Origin: Croceibacterium soli
Lineage (GTDB): Bacteria; Pseudomonadota; Alphaproteobacteria; Sphingomonadales; Sphingomonadaceae
Assembly: GCF_009828065.1 (NCBI RefSeq)
Contig: NZ_WTYK01000001.1
Span: forward strand, 124,001 to 188,000
Length of the DNA stretch: 64,000 nucleotides
Direction: 5' to 3'
Part shown: piece by piece, positions 33,397 through 43,647 of the stretch
Position numbering within the stretch: the first letter of the stretch is position 1
Layout: every line of letters starts with the position of its first letter
Translations under genes and position numbers: made by a program
The notes under the pieces: model-generated
Told to the model about the DNA's origin: nothing
What the model saw: the letters and a program-made list of their open reading frames with translations, nothing else
Database searches by the model: none

Positions 33397-34169
33397 GCGG
33401 CTTTCCTTTGTTGCGGCAGGCGGCCGATCAGTTCGCGGGCCAGCGCCATGTAGGCGCGACTGCCGGCGCAGGAGTGGTCGTAGACCAGCGCCGGCAGGCC
33501 GTGACTCGGTGCTTCCGACAAGCGAACGTTGCGCGGAATGACGGCGTCGAACACGAGTTTGCCGAGACATTCGCGCACATCGTCGGCAACTTGGTCGGTC
33601 AGTCGGTTGCGGCGGTCGAACATCGTCAGCACGATGCCGATGATCCCGAGATCGGCATTGAAGCGGCCCTGCACGCGCTCGACGGTCTGCAAAAGCTGGC
33701 TGAGACCTTCAAGAGCGAAGAATTCGCACTGCAACGGCACCAGCAGAGTGTCGGCAGCCGTGAGCGCATTGAGCGTCAGCAGGCCCAGCGAAGGCGGGCA
33801 GTCGATGAAGCAGATGTCATGGCCGCGATGCCCCGCGAGCCGCCCGCGCAGGCGCTCCGCCCGATCCTCTTCGCCCACGAGCTCGAGTTCCGCCCCGCTA
33901 AGATCGACCGTCGCGGGGAGCACGTCGAGATTGGGGATCGAAGTCGGGAACGTGCAATCGTCCACCGAAGCGCCCTCTACCAGCAGGTCGTAGCTCGTGT
34001 GCGTGCGCATGCTCGAAGGCAGGCCCAGCCCCGTTGAGGCATTGCCTTGCGGGTCGAGGTCGAGCAGCAGCGTCTTCCAGCCCGCAGCGGCCATGGCAGT
34101 GGCGATGTTGATGGCGGTCGTGGTCTTGCCCACGCCGCCCTTCTGATTCGCGATCGCTACGCAAATCAT
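33393..34169 (-). CDS. parA: Chromosome partitioning ATPase ParA
   Basis: 258-residue deviant Walker ATPase that pulls ParB-parS complexes. Motifs: NQKGGVGKTTTAIN at residues 8-21, DLDPQGNASTGLG at about 38-50, and FIDCPPSLGLL at about 115. It lacks the N-terminal DNA-binding domain of plasmid ParAs, as expected for a chromosomal Soj-type protein. It starts 4 bases inside the rsmG end and is followed by parB with the same overlap, the conserved rsmG-parA-parB order. Confidence 0.97.
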   Translation of the reverse strand: MICVAIANQKGGVGKTTTAINIATAMAAAGWKTLLLDLDPQGNASTGLGLPSSMRTHTSYDLLVEGASVDDCTFPTSIPNLDVLPATVDLSGAELELVGEEDRAERLRGRLAGHRGHDICFIDCPPSLGLLTLNALTAADTLLVPLQCEFFALEGLSQLLQTVERVQGRFNADLGIIGIVLTMFDRRNRLTDQVADDVRECLGKLVFDAVIPRNVRLSEAPSHGLPALVYDHSCAGSRAYMALARELIGRLPQQRKAA

Positions 34170-34795
34170 GAAACGTCTGGCCGCCCTGTTCCGATCACGA
34201 TCCCGGCCTCCCCGTCAGTGACTGACTGTTCCACGTGGAACATCGCGCCCGACCGTTTGGACAGGCCCGACAGTTCCTGCACTGCCGAACGCCCCTTCGG
34301 CAACAGCCACAAGGTGCTCCGTGTGGAAAACCGGGCGGATAATCCCAGGAGCTTCGGCAACGGAGCGAAGGCGCGCGCGGAGATTGCGCCCGCTTCGAAG
34401 CTTTCCACATGTTCGAGCCGCTTGCCTTCGACACGGCAGTTGGCGAGCCCCAGGGCTACTGCGGCGCGCTGGAGCCATTCGACTCGCTTCTTGCGCGACT
34501 CCACCAATATGCACGCCATGTCCGGGCGCATGGCAGCGGACACGAGCCCTGGGAAGCCGGCACCCGTTCCGAGATCGAGCCAGGGGGACGTTCCACGTGG
34601 AACATGCGCCAGGAGTTGGGCGCTGTCGGCCAGGTGCCGCACCCAGATCGCGGCTTCGCTCGACTTGGCGATCAGGTTCTGCCGCGCGTTCTCTTCGACT
34701 ACCATCGTGGCGAGCCGTTCGAGCCGCTCCATGCCCGCGCCATCGGTCAGGCCGGCGCAGAAGGCCCTCGCATCGTCCTCGCTCTCGAGGATCAC
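34166..34795 (-). CDS. rsmG: 16S rRNA (guanine527-N7)-methyltransferase RsmG
   Basis: 209-residue SAM-dependent methyltransferase that makes m7G527 in 16S rRNA. The motif I glycine loop is [13 protein letters not shown] near residue 70, followed by [10 protein letters not shown] and [12 protein letters not shown]. Two ParB-binding sites lie inside the gene, one encoding part of MFHVEQS near the C-terminus and one within HVPRGTS. Stop overlaps parA and start overlaps the mnmG stop by 4 bases. Confidence 0.95.
   Translation of the reverse strand: MILESEDDARAFCAGLTDGAGMERLERLATMVVEENARQNLIAKSSEAAIWVRHLADSAQLLAHVPRGTSPWLDLGTGAGFPGLVSAAMRPDMACILVESRKKRVEWLQRAAVALGLANCRVEGKRLEHVESFEAGAISARAFAPLPKLLGLSARFSTRSTLWLLPKGRSAVQELSGLSKRSGAMFHVEQSVTDGEAGIVIGTGRPDVS
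34227..34242. promoter_or_regulatory. parS site 1 (ParB binding), inside rsmG
   Basis: TGTTCCACGTGGAACA, a perfect 16-bp palindrome matching the parS consensus TGTTNCACGTGAAACA except for the compensating central-arm change. Located 820 bases upstream of parB. Confidence 0.93.
34589..34604. promoter_or_regulatory. parS site 2 (ParB binding), inside rsmG
   Basis: CGTTCCACGTGGAACA: same palindrome as site 1 with one change at the first base. The 14-bp core GTTCCACGTGGAAC is intact. Confidence 0.9.
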
Positions 34796-36639
34796 GCCGC
34801 TTCAGCCTTTCGCCGAGCATGGACAAGGATGGTTGCCAATGCGGCCGGGGTGATCCCGCGAACACGCCCCGCATCCGCCAGCGTGGCGGGACGCGCACGC
34901 TCCAGCCGTTCCACCATCTCGTTGGAAAGACCCGGCACGGCGGCATAGTCCATTCGGTCGAGCGGGACGCTGGCGCTGGCCCTCATGTCGCGCAGTTCTG
35001 CCTCCTGGCGTTCGAGGTAAGGCGCGTAGATCGCGTCCTCGGCCATCTCGGAAGCGAGCTCACCATCCCTCTCGAGATCCACCGGAAGCCAGGCACCGAG
35101 GTCCTCCAGCGAAAGGTCGAACCGCAACCAATCGCCTATCGCTTTACGCCCCGCATCGCGGCGGACCGGCAGACCCGCGTCCGACAGTTCGGTGGCGGGA
35201 ACTTCCGCCGCTAGCGCCTGGTCCCAACCACTCCGCTGCGCCTCACGCTCTTCGAACCACCGCTGCCGCTCCGCCCCCACGCAGCCGGCCGCGATCGCGA
35301 GTGGCGTCAGCCGGGTCGTTGCGTTGTTCGCCCGCAACCGTAGGCGGTACTCGGCCCGCGCGGTGAGCATGCGATACGGTTCGCTTACGCCATGCAGCGT
35401 CAGATCATCGATCATCACCGCCATGTAGGAGTTCGCCCGGTCGATCGCTGGCGGAACACCGCCGACGGACTTCGCCGCCGCATGCATTCCGGCGATCAGG
35501 CCTTGCGCCGCGGCCTCTTCGTACCCGGTCGTGCCGTTGATCTGCCCGGCGCAATACAGGCCGGGGATGGCCTTGAGCTCGAGCCCGCCGGTCAGTGCGC
35601 GCGGGTCGATGTGGTCGTACTCCACGGCATAGCCGGGCACCGCCATCTCGACCCGCTCCAGCCCTTCCATCGTTCGCAGCATCGCGAGCTGTATGTCCGC
35701 GGGCAGCGAAGTGCTGATGCCGTTGGGATAGACCAGATGGCTTGCCAGGCCCTCAGGCTCCAAGAAAACCTGGTGACCGTCCCGGTCACCGAAGCGGTGG
35801 ATCTTGTCCTCGATCGACGGGCAGTAGCGCGGTCCGGCGGCTTCGATGGCCCCGGTGAAGAGCGGCGAGCGGTGGAGGTTCGCGCGGATGATGTCGTGGC
35901 TGCGGGCGTTTGTGCGGGTGATCGCGCAGAACACTTGCGGATTGGCCCGCGCGCGCGTGAGCGGCGACATCGTCCAGAAATCCGGATCCGACGGTTGTTC
36001 GGCCAGGCGCCCCCAGGCAATCGTGCGCCCGTCGAGCCGCGGCGGAGTTCCGGTCTTCAGCCGCGCCATCGGCAGATCCGCCTCACGCAATTGCCGCGCC
36101 AGCCGCTGGGCCGAGTTCTCGCCGATCCGGCCGCCCTCGAAGCGCTCTTCCCCGCGGAACAAGCGCCCGCCGAGGAAGGTGCCGGTACACAGGATCACGG
36201 TCGGCGCGCGCAGCGTCGATCCGTCGGCCAGGCCAAGGCCAGTTACGCGGCCGCCTTCGAGCACGAGCTCGGCGGCTTCGCCCTGGATGAGCTCCAGACC
36301 ATCGTAGCCGGCAAGCTGGCGCTGGATCGACGCCTTGAACAGCGCCCGATCGGCCTGCACGCGCGGTCCCCAGACCGCGCTGCCTTTCGACCGGTTGAGC
36401 ATCCGGTAGTGGATCGCCCCCGCGTCGGCGGCGCGTCCGATGAGCCCGTCGAATGCGTCGACCTCACGCACGAGGTGTCCTTTGCCCAGCCCGCCGATCG
36501 CGGGATTGCAGCTCATCGCACCGATAGCCGAGAGGTCGAAGCTCACCAGCCCCGTGCGCGCACCCATGCGCGCAGCCACGGCAGCCGCCTCGCAGCCGGC
36601 GTGGCCGCCTCCGACAACGATGACGTCGAACTCTCGCAT
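34792..36639 (-). CDS. mnmG: tRNA uridine-5-carboxymethylaminomethyl modification enzyme MnmG (GidA)
   Basis: 615-residue FAD protein that, with MnmE, modifies the wobble uridine of several tRNAs. The FAD-binding loop [13 protein letters not shown] is at residues 7-19; conserved segments include [34 protein letters not shown] and [13 protein letters not shown]; the C-terminal helical MnmE-binding part ends in [17 protein letters not shown]. It is separated from mnmE by 63 bases containing a parS site and overlaps rsmG by 4 bases. Confidence 0.97.
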   Translation of the reverse strand: MREFDVIVVGGGHAGCEAAAVAARMGARTGLVSFDLSAIGAMSCNPAIGGLGKGHLVREVDAFDGLIGRAADAGAIHYRMLNRSKGSAVWGPRVQADRALFKASIQRQLAGYDGLELIQGEAAELVLEGGRVTGLGLADGSTLRAPTVILCTGTFLGGRLFRGEERFEGGRIGENSAQRLARQLREADLPMARLKTGTPPRLDGRTIAWGRLAEQPSDPDFWTMSPLTRARANPQVFCAITRTNARSHDIIRANLHRSPLFTGAIEAAGPRYCPSIEDKIHRFGDRDGHQVFLEPEGLASHLVYPNGISTSLPADIQLAMLRTMEGLERVEMAVPGYAVEYDHIDPRALTGGLELKAIPGLYCAGQINGTTGYEEAAAQGLIAGMHAAAKSVGGVPPAIDRANSYMAVMIDDLTLHGVSEPYRMLTARAEYRLRLRANNATTRLTPLAIAAGCVGAERQRWFEEREAQRSGWDQALAAEVPATELSDAGLPVRRDAGRKAIGDWLRFDLSLEDLGAWLPVDLERDGELASEMAEDAIYAPYLERQEAELRDMRASASVPLDRMDYAAVPGLSNEMVERLERARPATLADAGRVRGITPAALATILVHARRKAEAA

Positions 36640-36686
36640 GGGCCGCCGATAAGGCTCCCACTCCCGATCGTCAAAGGCTGCGTGCG

Positions 36687-36702
36687 TGTTCCACGTGGAA
36701 CA
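36687..36702. promoter_or_regulatory. parS site 3 (ParB binding), mnmE-mnmG gap
   Basis: TGTTCCACGTGGAACA, identical to site 1. It ends one base before the mnmE stop codon and lies in the only intergenic gap of the cluster, 6.0 kb from the proposed origin. Confidence 0.93.
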
Positions 36703-37977
36703 TCACTTGCCGATGCAGAACCGCCCGAACAGGGCGCCGAGCATATCTTCCGTAGCAGCGCGCCCGATCAACCGGTCGAACGCCAGCCGCGCGGCACGAA
36801 GCTGCTCCGCCACCAGCAGCGGATCTCCGCCGGCGTCTGCCTCGTCGAGCGCCGCCAGCGCGGCGCCGATCAGTTCGCGCTGCCGCCGACTCAAAGCCGA
36901 CTGCCCCGGCTTCGGCATTGCCGACCGCGCCCGTTCCACAAGCGCGCGCTTCACCGCGTCCATGCCCTCGCCGGTCACGGCGGACAGGCGGAAGTCGGCC
37001 TCGCCCTTGGGCGCATGATCGGCGCGGTCAACTTGCGCGTCGACTTCCCAGGCGCCGTCCGGTCCCTCGCCCTCTGGCCCGAGCCACAGCACACAATCCG
37101 CCGCTGCGATTTCCTCCCGCGCACGGGCGATGCCGATCGTCTCGACCACGTCGCCCGATTCATCGCGCAAGCCCGCCATGTCCACGAAAGTGAACGGCAC
37201 CCCGCCGATCGCAACATGGCGCACCAGAACATCGCGCGTGGTCCCCGCAAGAGGCGCGGTGATGGCCGCCTCACTCTCAACCAAGGCATTGAAAAGGGTA
37301 GACTTTCCCGCGTTCGGTGGTCCGGCGAGCGCCACCCGGTAACCCTCCCGAAGCGTTTCAGCGTGCGGCGCGTCGAGGGCATCCGCAATCTCGTCGCGCA
37401 CGCCAGCGAGAGCAGCGGTGAAGCCCGCGTCGAGCCGCTCGACGTCATCCTCGTCCTCGAAGTCCAATGCCGCTTCGACCCGCGCGGACAGGATCAGCAG
37501 CGCCTCGCGCCAGCCCTCTGCCTTGCGCGACAGGGCTCCGCCGGCCGTGCCGAGCGCCGCCCGCCGCTGCAGCTCGGTCTCCGACGAGACCAGGTCCGCC
37601 AGTCCCTCCACCTGCAGCAGGTCGATCTTGCCGTTGGCGAAAGCGCGGCGGGTGAACTCGCCCGGCTGAGCCAGGCGGAAGCCATCGATCCGCCCCAGTT
37701 CGGCATAGACCGCCTCGACCACCGCGCGGCCGCCGTGGAGCTGGAGCTCCGCACAATCCTCTCCGGTCTCCGATTTCGGCCCTGGGAACCACAGCACGAG
37801 CGCCTGGTCCAGCAGAGTGCCGTCGGCTGCGTTGAGCCTCGCCAGATGCGCCTTCCTGGGTGGGGGCAACCTGCCGCACAGCCGCTCCAGCGCAGAGCCG
37901 GCTCGCGAGCCGCTGATGCGGACGACCGCGATGGCCGCGGGCGGAGCCCCGCTGGAGAGTGCGAAGATCGTATCCAT
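36703..37977 (-). CDS. mnmE: tRNA modification GTPase MnmE (TrmE)
   Basis: 424-residue GTPase partner of MnmG. The N-terminal tetrahydrofolate-binding domain starts DTIFALSSGAPPAAIAVVRISG; the G domain has G1 GPPNAGKSTLFNAL near residue 217, FVDMAGLRDESGD for G3, and a shortened G4 region; the C-terminal signature is FCIGK, whose cysteine is conserved. It is the first gene of the mnmE-mnmG-rsmG-parA-parB run. Confidence 0.96.
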   Translation of the reverse strand: MDTIFALSSGAPPAAIAVVRISGSRAGSALERLCGRLPPPRKAHLARLNAADGTLLDQALVLWFPGPKSETGEDCAELQLHGGRAVVEAVYAELGRIDGFRLAQPGEFTRRAFANGKIDLLQVEGLADLVSSETELQRRAALGTAGGALSRKAEGWREALLILSARVEAALDFEDEDDVERLDAGFTAALAGVRDEIADALDAPHAETLREGYRVALAGPPNAGKSTLFNALVESEAAITAPLAGTTRDVLVRHVAIGGVPFTFVDMAGLRDESGDVVETIGIARAREEIAAADCVLWLGPEGEGPDGAWEVDAQVDRADHAPKGEADFRLSAVTGEGMDAVKRALVERARSAMPKPGQSALSRRQRELIGAALAALDEADAGGDPLLVAEQLRAARLAFDRLIGRAATEDMLGALFGRFCIGK

Positions 37978-37992
37978 CTGTCCGGGCGTGCC

Positions 37993-38262
37993 CTACTCGC
38001 TCGGCTTCGGCGGGTCGTCGTCGCGCGGCGGGGTCCCCACCTTGCCGGCGCTTTCCATGAACGTCTGGAACATCTTCAACCCGAGCTGCCCCATCGGTGC
38101 CAGTTGCTTGGCATACTGATCGAGTTGCTCGACATTGGACACGCCCTTCATCGCCTTGGCGATCGTGTCGACATAGACCGCGTTGGCTTTCTCGACATCC
38201 GGCAGGCCCATGAAGCGCCGGGCCTCGTCGGGCGAACACTCGATTTCGATATTGATCTTCAT
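37993..38262 (-). CDS. Small conserved alphaproteobacterial protein (DUF6489-like)
   Basis: 89 residues, MKINIEIECSPDEARRFMGL at the start, then a helix with VDTIAKAMKGVSNVEQ and an acidic Pro-rich end. It resembles DUF6489 proteins found near mnmE in Sphingomonadales and often annotated beside phasin-like proteins. Function unknown. It sits 15 bases upstream of mnmE on the same strand and is divergent from the dienelactone hydrolase gene. Confidence 0.8.
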   Translation of the reverse strand: MKINIEIECSPDEARRFMGLPDVEKANAVYVDTIAKAMKGVSNVEQLDQYAKQLAPMGQLGLKMFQTFMESAGKVGTPPRDDDPPKPSE

Positions 38263-38353
38263 CGTCGGGCCCTGTGCGTTAGAGCGCCGGCCCTTGCGGA
38301 ACGCGCGCCGGTTCGTAGCGTATGGATCGAAGGCATACGCGGGAGGAACTTAT

Positions 38354-39052
38354 ATGAGCGAGACGGTCACCATTTCCACCCTCGACGGCGAGGGAAGCTT
38401 CGATTGCTACTGCGCCCGCCCCTCGGGCGAGGCCACCGCCGCGATCGTCGTCATCCAGGAAATCTTCGGGGTGAACCGCGGAATCCGCCAGAAATGCGAC
38501 AGGCTGGCCGAGGATGGCTACCTCGCCCTCGCCCCCGATCTCTTCTGGCGGGTGCAGCCGAACGTCGAATTGGATCCCGATATCGAGGCGGAGTTCGCCG
38601 AGGCTCTCGAGCTGATGGGCAAGTTCGACCAGGATCTGGGGGTTCGCGACATCGAGGCGACCATCAGGCATGCGCGTGAGAAACTCGGCTGCGAGAAAGT
38701 CGGCGCGGTCGGCTACTGCCTCGGCGGGCGCCTGGCGTTCATGACCGCGACCCGCACCGATGCCGACGCCAGCGTCGGCTATTACGCGGTCGGCGTCGAC
38801 AACCTCCTGCGCGAGAAGCACGCCATCGCCCGGCCCCTGATGCTGCACATCCCGACCGCCGACCATTTCGTGCCGCCGGAAGTCCAGGCAGCCATGCACG
38901 AAGGACTGGACGATCACCCGCGTGTCACGCTCCACGACTACGAAGGTCTCGACCACGGCTTCGCCACCGAGTTCGGCCAGCGGCGCAACGAGGAAGCGGC
39001 GCAACTGGCTGACCAGCGGACAGCCGAATTCTTTGGCGAGCATCTGCGTTAG
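38354..39052 (+). CDS. Dienelactone hydrolase family protein
   Basis: 232-residue alpha/beta hydrolase of the dienelactone hydrolase type. The nucleophile is Cys122 in VGYCLGGRLA; the acid is in IPTADHFVP and the histidine in GLDHGFATEF. The first part has IVVIQEIFGVNRGIR, the family oxyanion region. GGGAGG lies upstream of the ATG at 38354. Family members open lactone rings in chlorocatechol breakdown, but no such pathway is nearby, so the substrate is not known. Confidence 0.9.
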   Translation: MSETVTISTLDGEGSFDCYCARPSGEATAAIVVIQEIFGVNRGIRQKCDRLAEDGYLALAPDLFWRVQPNVELDPDIEAEFAEALELMGKFDQDLGVRDIEATIRHAREKLGCEKVGAVGYCLGGRLAFMTATRTDADASVGYYAVGVDNLLREKHAIARPLMLHIPTADHFVPPEVQAAMHEGLDDHPRVTLHDYEGLDHGFATEFGQRRNEEAAQLADQRTAEFFGEHLR

Positions 39053-39128
39053 ATCGTCGTGCACCAGCATCGGAATGAGGAGCAGATTCGGGCACGCAAA
39101 GGCGCGAAGGAAGCCTGCGGCCTGGTGT

Positions 39129-39380
39129 CTCACACGAAGGCACGAAGACAGGAAGAGGCTTGGCGTCTCATGTTTTCGCACACCCCCACTTCTGCGCGCG
39201 CTGAGACATGGACCCTGAAACAAGTTCAGGGTGACGATGAGGGATGGGCAGGCGAGAAACTGCGGTCATCCTGAACTTGTTTCAGGATCCATCCCGCCTC
39301 ACGCTGAGAGCAGCGCATGCCAGCACATGGACAGGCAGCCGCCAGTGCGACGCCTTCGTGTCTTCGTGCCTTCGTGTGAG
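39129..39380. repeat. Composite repeat: 22-bp perfect inverted repeat with family A arms nested inside
   Basis: Positions 39129-39150 (beginning CTCACACGAAGG) and 39359-39380 (ending CCTTCGTGTGAG) are exact inverse copies over 22 bases. Between them, at 39208-39240 and 39265-39292, are two family A arms with the core CTGAAACAAGTTCAG and its inverse, in the outside-in order opposite to the intact elements. A further E-like fragment (CGCAAAGGCGCGAAGG) lies at 39097-39112. The whole 39053-39575 gap, between convergent dienelactone hydrolase and rho genes, shows no gene. Confidence 0.85.
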
Positions 39381-39575
39381 CATGAGAGATACCATGCAAC
39401 CGCTCGGACGCTCGCAGCGGCATTCACTCCTGGAAAACAATCCTCCCATGTAAGCCTGTCCTGAGCGGCTGGCTTGCCAGCCAGCCGAAGGGGGGAGGTG
39501 GCAGCCCGCAGGGCCGACGGAGGGGTGTAACCGCTAGCCGGAACACCCCTCCGCAATCATCTTCGGCGACGGCGC

Positions 39576-40832
<1,257 letters not shown>

Positions 40833-41011
40833 GGCTGTGTTCCAGTATTCGGGGAAGGAGCCGGCAGTCGCAATGGGCTTGGGGAAAGCTGGACTCGGCC
40901 GCTCGGGACGGCGGCCTCAGCCGGTCCGGCCGAAATAGGTCGCGCGCTAAAGGCCGTCAATTCGCAATCGCCTGAGCGGCGGCACCGCTCGTCGCAAAGC
41001 GTCGGCCGGAA

Positions 41012-41491
41012 TCAGAAGGGCTTGATCACCACCAGGATCACGATCAGCGCCACGGCGACGCCCGGCACTTCGTTGAGCATGCGCAATTTCTTGCCCTCGA
41101 TCGGCCGTTCGCCGCGAGCCAGCTTCTTGGCGTAGGCGCTCAGGTAGCCGTGATAACCCGACAGGATCAGCACCAGCAGCAGCTTGGCGTGGAGCCAGCC
41201 CTGGTCCCAGGCGCCGATCGTCACGGCCAAGGCAATGCCCAGGGCCCAGACGGCGATGATGGAGGGCAGGAGGATGATCTTGAGCAGCTTGCGCTCGCGG
41301 TCGACCCATGCCGCCGCCTCGATCGAATCCTTGGCCGCTTCCTGGTGGTAGACGAAGAAGCGCGGCAGCATGAACAGCCCCGCCATCCAGAAAATCACGA
41401 AGATGATATGGCCGGCCTTGAGCCAGTAGTATGTGATCGAAAGCACGTCCTGCATGGGGAGCGCTGTAGAGGCCGGCGCGGCTGCCGTCAC
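41012..41491 (-). CDS. hemJ: Protoporphyrinogen IX oxidase HemJ (CopD-like membrane protein)
   Basis: 159-residue membrane protein with about four membrane segments, of the HemJ type that replaces HemG/HemY in many alphaproteobacteria. Conserved positions are SITYYWLKAGHIIFVIFWMAGL with the heme histidine, FVYHQEA, and AWDQGWLHAKLLLVL with a second histidine, then the LNEVPG motif. GTG at 41491 overlaps the hemE stop (GTGA); an ATG at 41455 is an alternative. It works two steps after hemE in heme synthesis. Confidence 0.92.
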   Translation of the reverse strand: MTAAAPASTALPMQDVLSITYYWLKAGHIIFVIFWMAGLFMLPRFFVYHQEAAKDSIEAAAWVDRERKLLKIILLPSIIAVWALGIALAVTIGAWDQGWLHAKLLLVLILSGYHGYLSAYAKKLARGERPIEGKKLRMLNEVPGVAVALIVILVVIKPF

Positions 41492-42510
41492 GCGTTTCCG
41501 CGAACCACCTCCAGCAGGCGCTCGACATGGGCGATCGGCGTTTCCTTGTCGATCCCGTGGCCCAGGTTGAACACGTGCGGCCGGCCCTCGAACGCTCTCA
41601 GGATCGCCCGCGCCCGCCGCTCGAGCTCTTCGCCGCCGGCGAGCAGCAGCAGCGGATCGAAGTTGCCCTGCACCGGCAGGCCCGCCGGCAGCTCGCGCAT
41701 GGCCCAGGCCGGATCGACCGTTTCGTCCAGCCCGACTGCATCGACCCCGGTCTCCCTGGCATATGCCGGCAGCTTGGCGCCGGCGCCCTTGGGGAAGCCG
41801 ATCACCGGCACGCCCGGATGGCGCGCCTTCACTCCGTCGGCGATCGCGGAATTGGGCGCGATTACCCAGCGTTCGAACTGGTCGGGCGCCAGGCTGCCGG
41901 CCCAGCTGTCGAACAGTTGCACTGCTTCCGCCCCGGCGGCGATCTGTCCGCTCAGGTACTCGATGGAGACCGCCACGATCGCGTCGATGATCGCCTGGAA
42001 CGCAGCCGGATCGCGGTAGGCCAGGGCCCGGGTGACATGCTGGTCGCGGCTGCCCTCGCCGGCGACCATGTAGGTCGCGACCGTCCAGGGACTGCCGGCA
42101 AAGCCCAGCAGCGTCGTCTCAGGGCCGAGAGTCTCCCGCACCAGGGCCACGGTGCGGTAGATCGGCTCGAGGCGCTCAGGCACGGCTTCCAGGGCACCCA
42201 GGGTCGTATCGACGAGCCGGGGCGAGAGCCGCGGGCCTTCGCCGGCCAGAAACGCGAGGTCCTGCCCCATCGCATGGGGAACGATGAGGATGTCGGAAAA
42301 CAGGATCGCGCCATCGAAACCGAAGCGTCGGATCGGCTGCACGGTGATCTCGGCCGCCGCTTCGCTGTCGTAGACCAGCTGCAGGAACCCACCCTTGGCG
42401 GCGCGCAGTTCGCGGTACTCGGGCAGGTAGCGGCCGGCCTGGCGCATCAGCCAGACCGGGCGCCGGGAACCGGATTTACCGCGCAAGGTTTCAAGAAGGA
42501 GACCGGGCAT
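41488..42510 (-). CDS. hemE: Uroporphyrinogen decarboxylase HemE
   Basis: 340-residue TIM-barrel enzyme converting uroporphyrinogen III to coproporphyrinogen III. The N-terminal PVWLMRQAGRYLPEYRELRA and the GFAGSPWTVATYMVAGEGS segments are diagnostic, with FDSWAGSL and NLGHGIDKETP later on. It starts at 42510, bordering the proposed replication origin, and is followed by hemJ with a 4-base overlap. Confidence 0.97.
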   Translation of the reverse strand: MPGLLLETLRGKSGSRRPVWLMRQAGRYLPEYRELRAAKGGFLQLVYDSEAAAEITVQPIRRFGFDGAILFSDILIVPHAMGQDLAFLAGEGPRLSPRLVDTTLGALEAVPERLEPIYRTVALVRETLGPETTLLGFAGSPWTVATYMVAGEGSRDQHVTRALAYRDPAAFQAIIDAIVAVSIEYLSGQIAAGAEAVQLFDSWAGSLAPDQFERWVIAPNSAIADGVKARHPGVPVIGFPKGAGAKLPAYARETGVDAVGLDETVDPAWAMRELPAGLPVQGNFDPLLLLAGGEELERRARAILRAFEGRPHVFNLGHGIDKETPIAHVERLLEVVRGNA

Positions 42511-42807
42511 CGAGGAGTCCTATCCAAATACTATATTATTTTTAATAGGATTCAGGACTCTGTTGGTCCTGTGGATTGTGGGGATTGGGGCCCCGTGCCC
42601 GATTTTTCCCGCGATGAACAGGCCCGGCTGCGGTGCGAATCCGCAAGGCCTCGCGTCAAGCGATGCTTCTCCCCGTTATCCCCAGCCTGTCGAGAACGAT
42701 GCTCACCTGTCGGCAAGCGCGGGCGGCGAACCGGTTTAGCGGGCACGGAATCCCCCGCCGAACTTGTCCGCAGGCCACTCCCGTGGTTTATGCCGGCACT
42801 TGTCCAC
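42511..42807. other. Putative chromosomal replication origin (oriC)
   Basis: Intergenic segment between divergent hemE and the PPSR gene, the same neighbours that flank Cori in Caulobacter. An AT-rich stretch lies at 42521-42552 (CTATATTATTTTTAATAGG), striking in this GC-rich DNA and a candidate unwinding element. DnaA-box-like 9-mers: TTATCCCCA at 42676-42684, TTGTCCACA at 42800-42808, TTGTCCGCA at 42764-42772 and, on the other strand, CAATCCACA at 42570-42578. Transcription on both sides points away. parS sites lie 6-8.4 kb to the left. The boxes all carry mismatches to TTATCCACA. Confidence 0.78.
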
Positions 42808-43647
42808 ATGACCCGGCTCCATCTCCACCTCCTTTCGGACTCGACCGGCGAAACGCTGGAGATGATCGCCAAGGCGGCGCTCGCCCAGTTCGACGATGCC
42901 GAGGTCATTCGCCACTTCTGGCCGATGGTGCGCAGCCAGCAGCACCTCGACCGGATCGTCGGCGAACTCGCGGCAAACCCCGGGCTCGTGCTCTATACTC
43001 TCGTCAACGCGGAGATCCGGCACATGCTGGAGGATCGTTGCCGCAAGCTCGGCCTGCCACACGTGCCGGCGATCGATGCCGTGACGGCTGCGCTCGAGGA
43101 CCGGCTCGGCCAGCAGGCGAAGGGTCGGCCCGGACGCCAGCACGCGATGGACGATGCCTATTTCGCCCGCGTCGACGCGATCCAGTTCACCATCGCCCAT
43201 GACGACGGGATCGGCTGGGAGAACTGGGAAGAAGCCGATATCGTGCTCGCCGGCGTCTCGCGCACGTCGAAGACCCCGACCAGCATCTACCTCGCCAACC
43301 GCGGCTACAAAGTCGCCAACATCCCGGTCGTCGTGGAGAGCCCGCCGCCGCAGAACCTGTTCGAGCTGCGCCGGCCGCTGGTCGTCGGCCTGACCACCGC
43401 GGCCAAGCGGCTGATCGAAATCCGCCGAAACCGCCTGCTCTCGCTCAACCAGACGACCGAGACCGCCTATGTCGAGGAAGAGAAAGTCGAGCGCGAGCTG
43501 GCTTTCGCCCGGCGCATGTTCGCCGACAACGGCTGGCCCGTGATCGACGTCACGCGCCGCTCGATCGAGGAAACCGCCGCCGCGATCATCCGCCTGATGG
43601 GTGAGCGCGACGGGGACGGCACGATTGCCGGGATCAAGCCGATATGA
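42808..43647 (+). CDS. Pyruvate,phosphate dikinase regulatory protein (PPSR/DUF299 kinase-pyrophosphorylase)
   Basis: About 279-residue bifunctional ADP-dependent kinase/Pi-dependent pyrophosphorylase that controls pyruvate,phosphate dikinase or PEP synthetase. The start [20 protein letters not shown] is diagnostic and the P-loop-like [20 protein letters not shown] lies near residue 145. ATG at 42808 is used; an ATG at 42790 would add six residues (MPALVH). No clear ribosome-binding site precedes either. It is the first gene right of the origin and overlaps maf by 4 bases. Confidence 0.94.
   Translation: MTRLHLHLLSDSTGETLEMIAKAALAQFDDAEVIRHFWPMVRSQQHLDRIVGELAANPGLVLYTLVNAEIRHMLEDRCRKLGLPHVPAIDAVTAALEDRLGQQAKGRPGRQHAMDDAYFARVDAIQFTIAHDDGIGWENWEEADIVLAGVSRTSKTPTSIYLANRGYKVANIPVVVESPPPQNLFELRRPLVVGLTTAAKRLIEIRRNRLLSLNQTTETAYVEEEKVERELAFARRMFADNGWPVIDVTRRSIEETAAAIIRLMGERDGDGTIAGIKPI

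Noticed and set aside
35392-38679. 1095-codon open frame on the plus strand over mnmG and mnmE
   Set aside because: Antisense shadow of two well-identified genes; no motif or start site.
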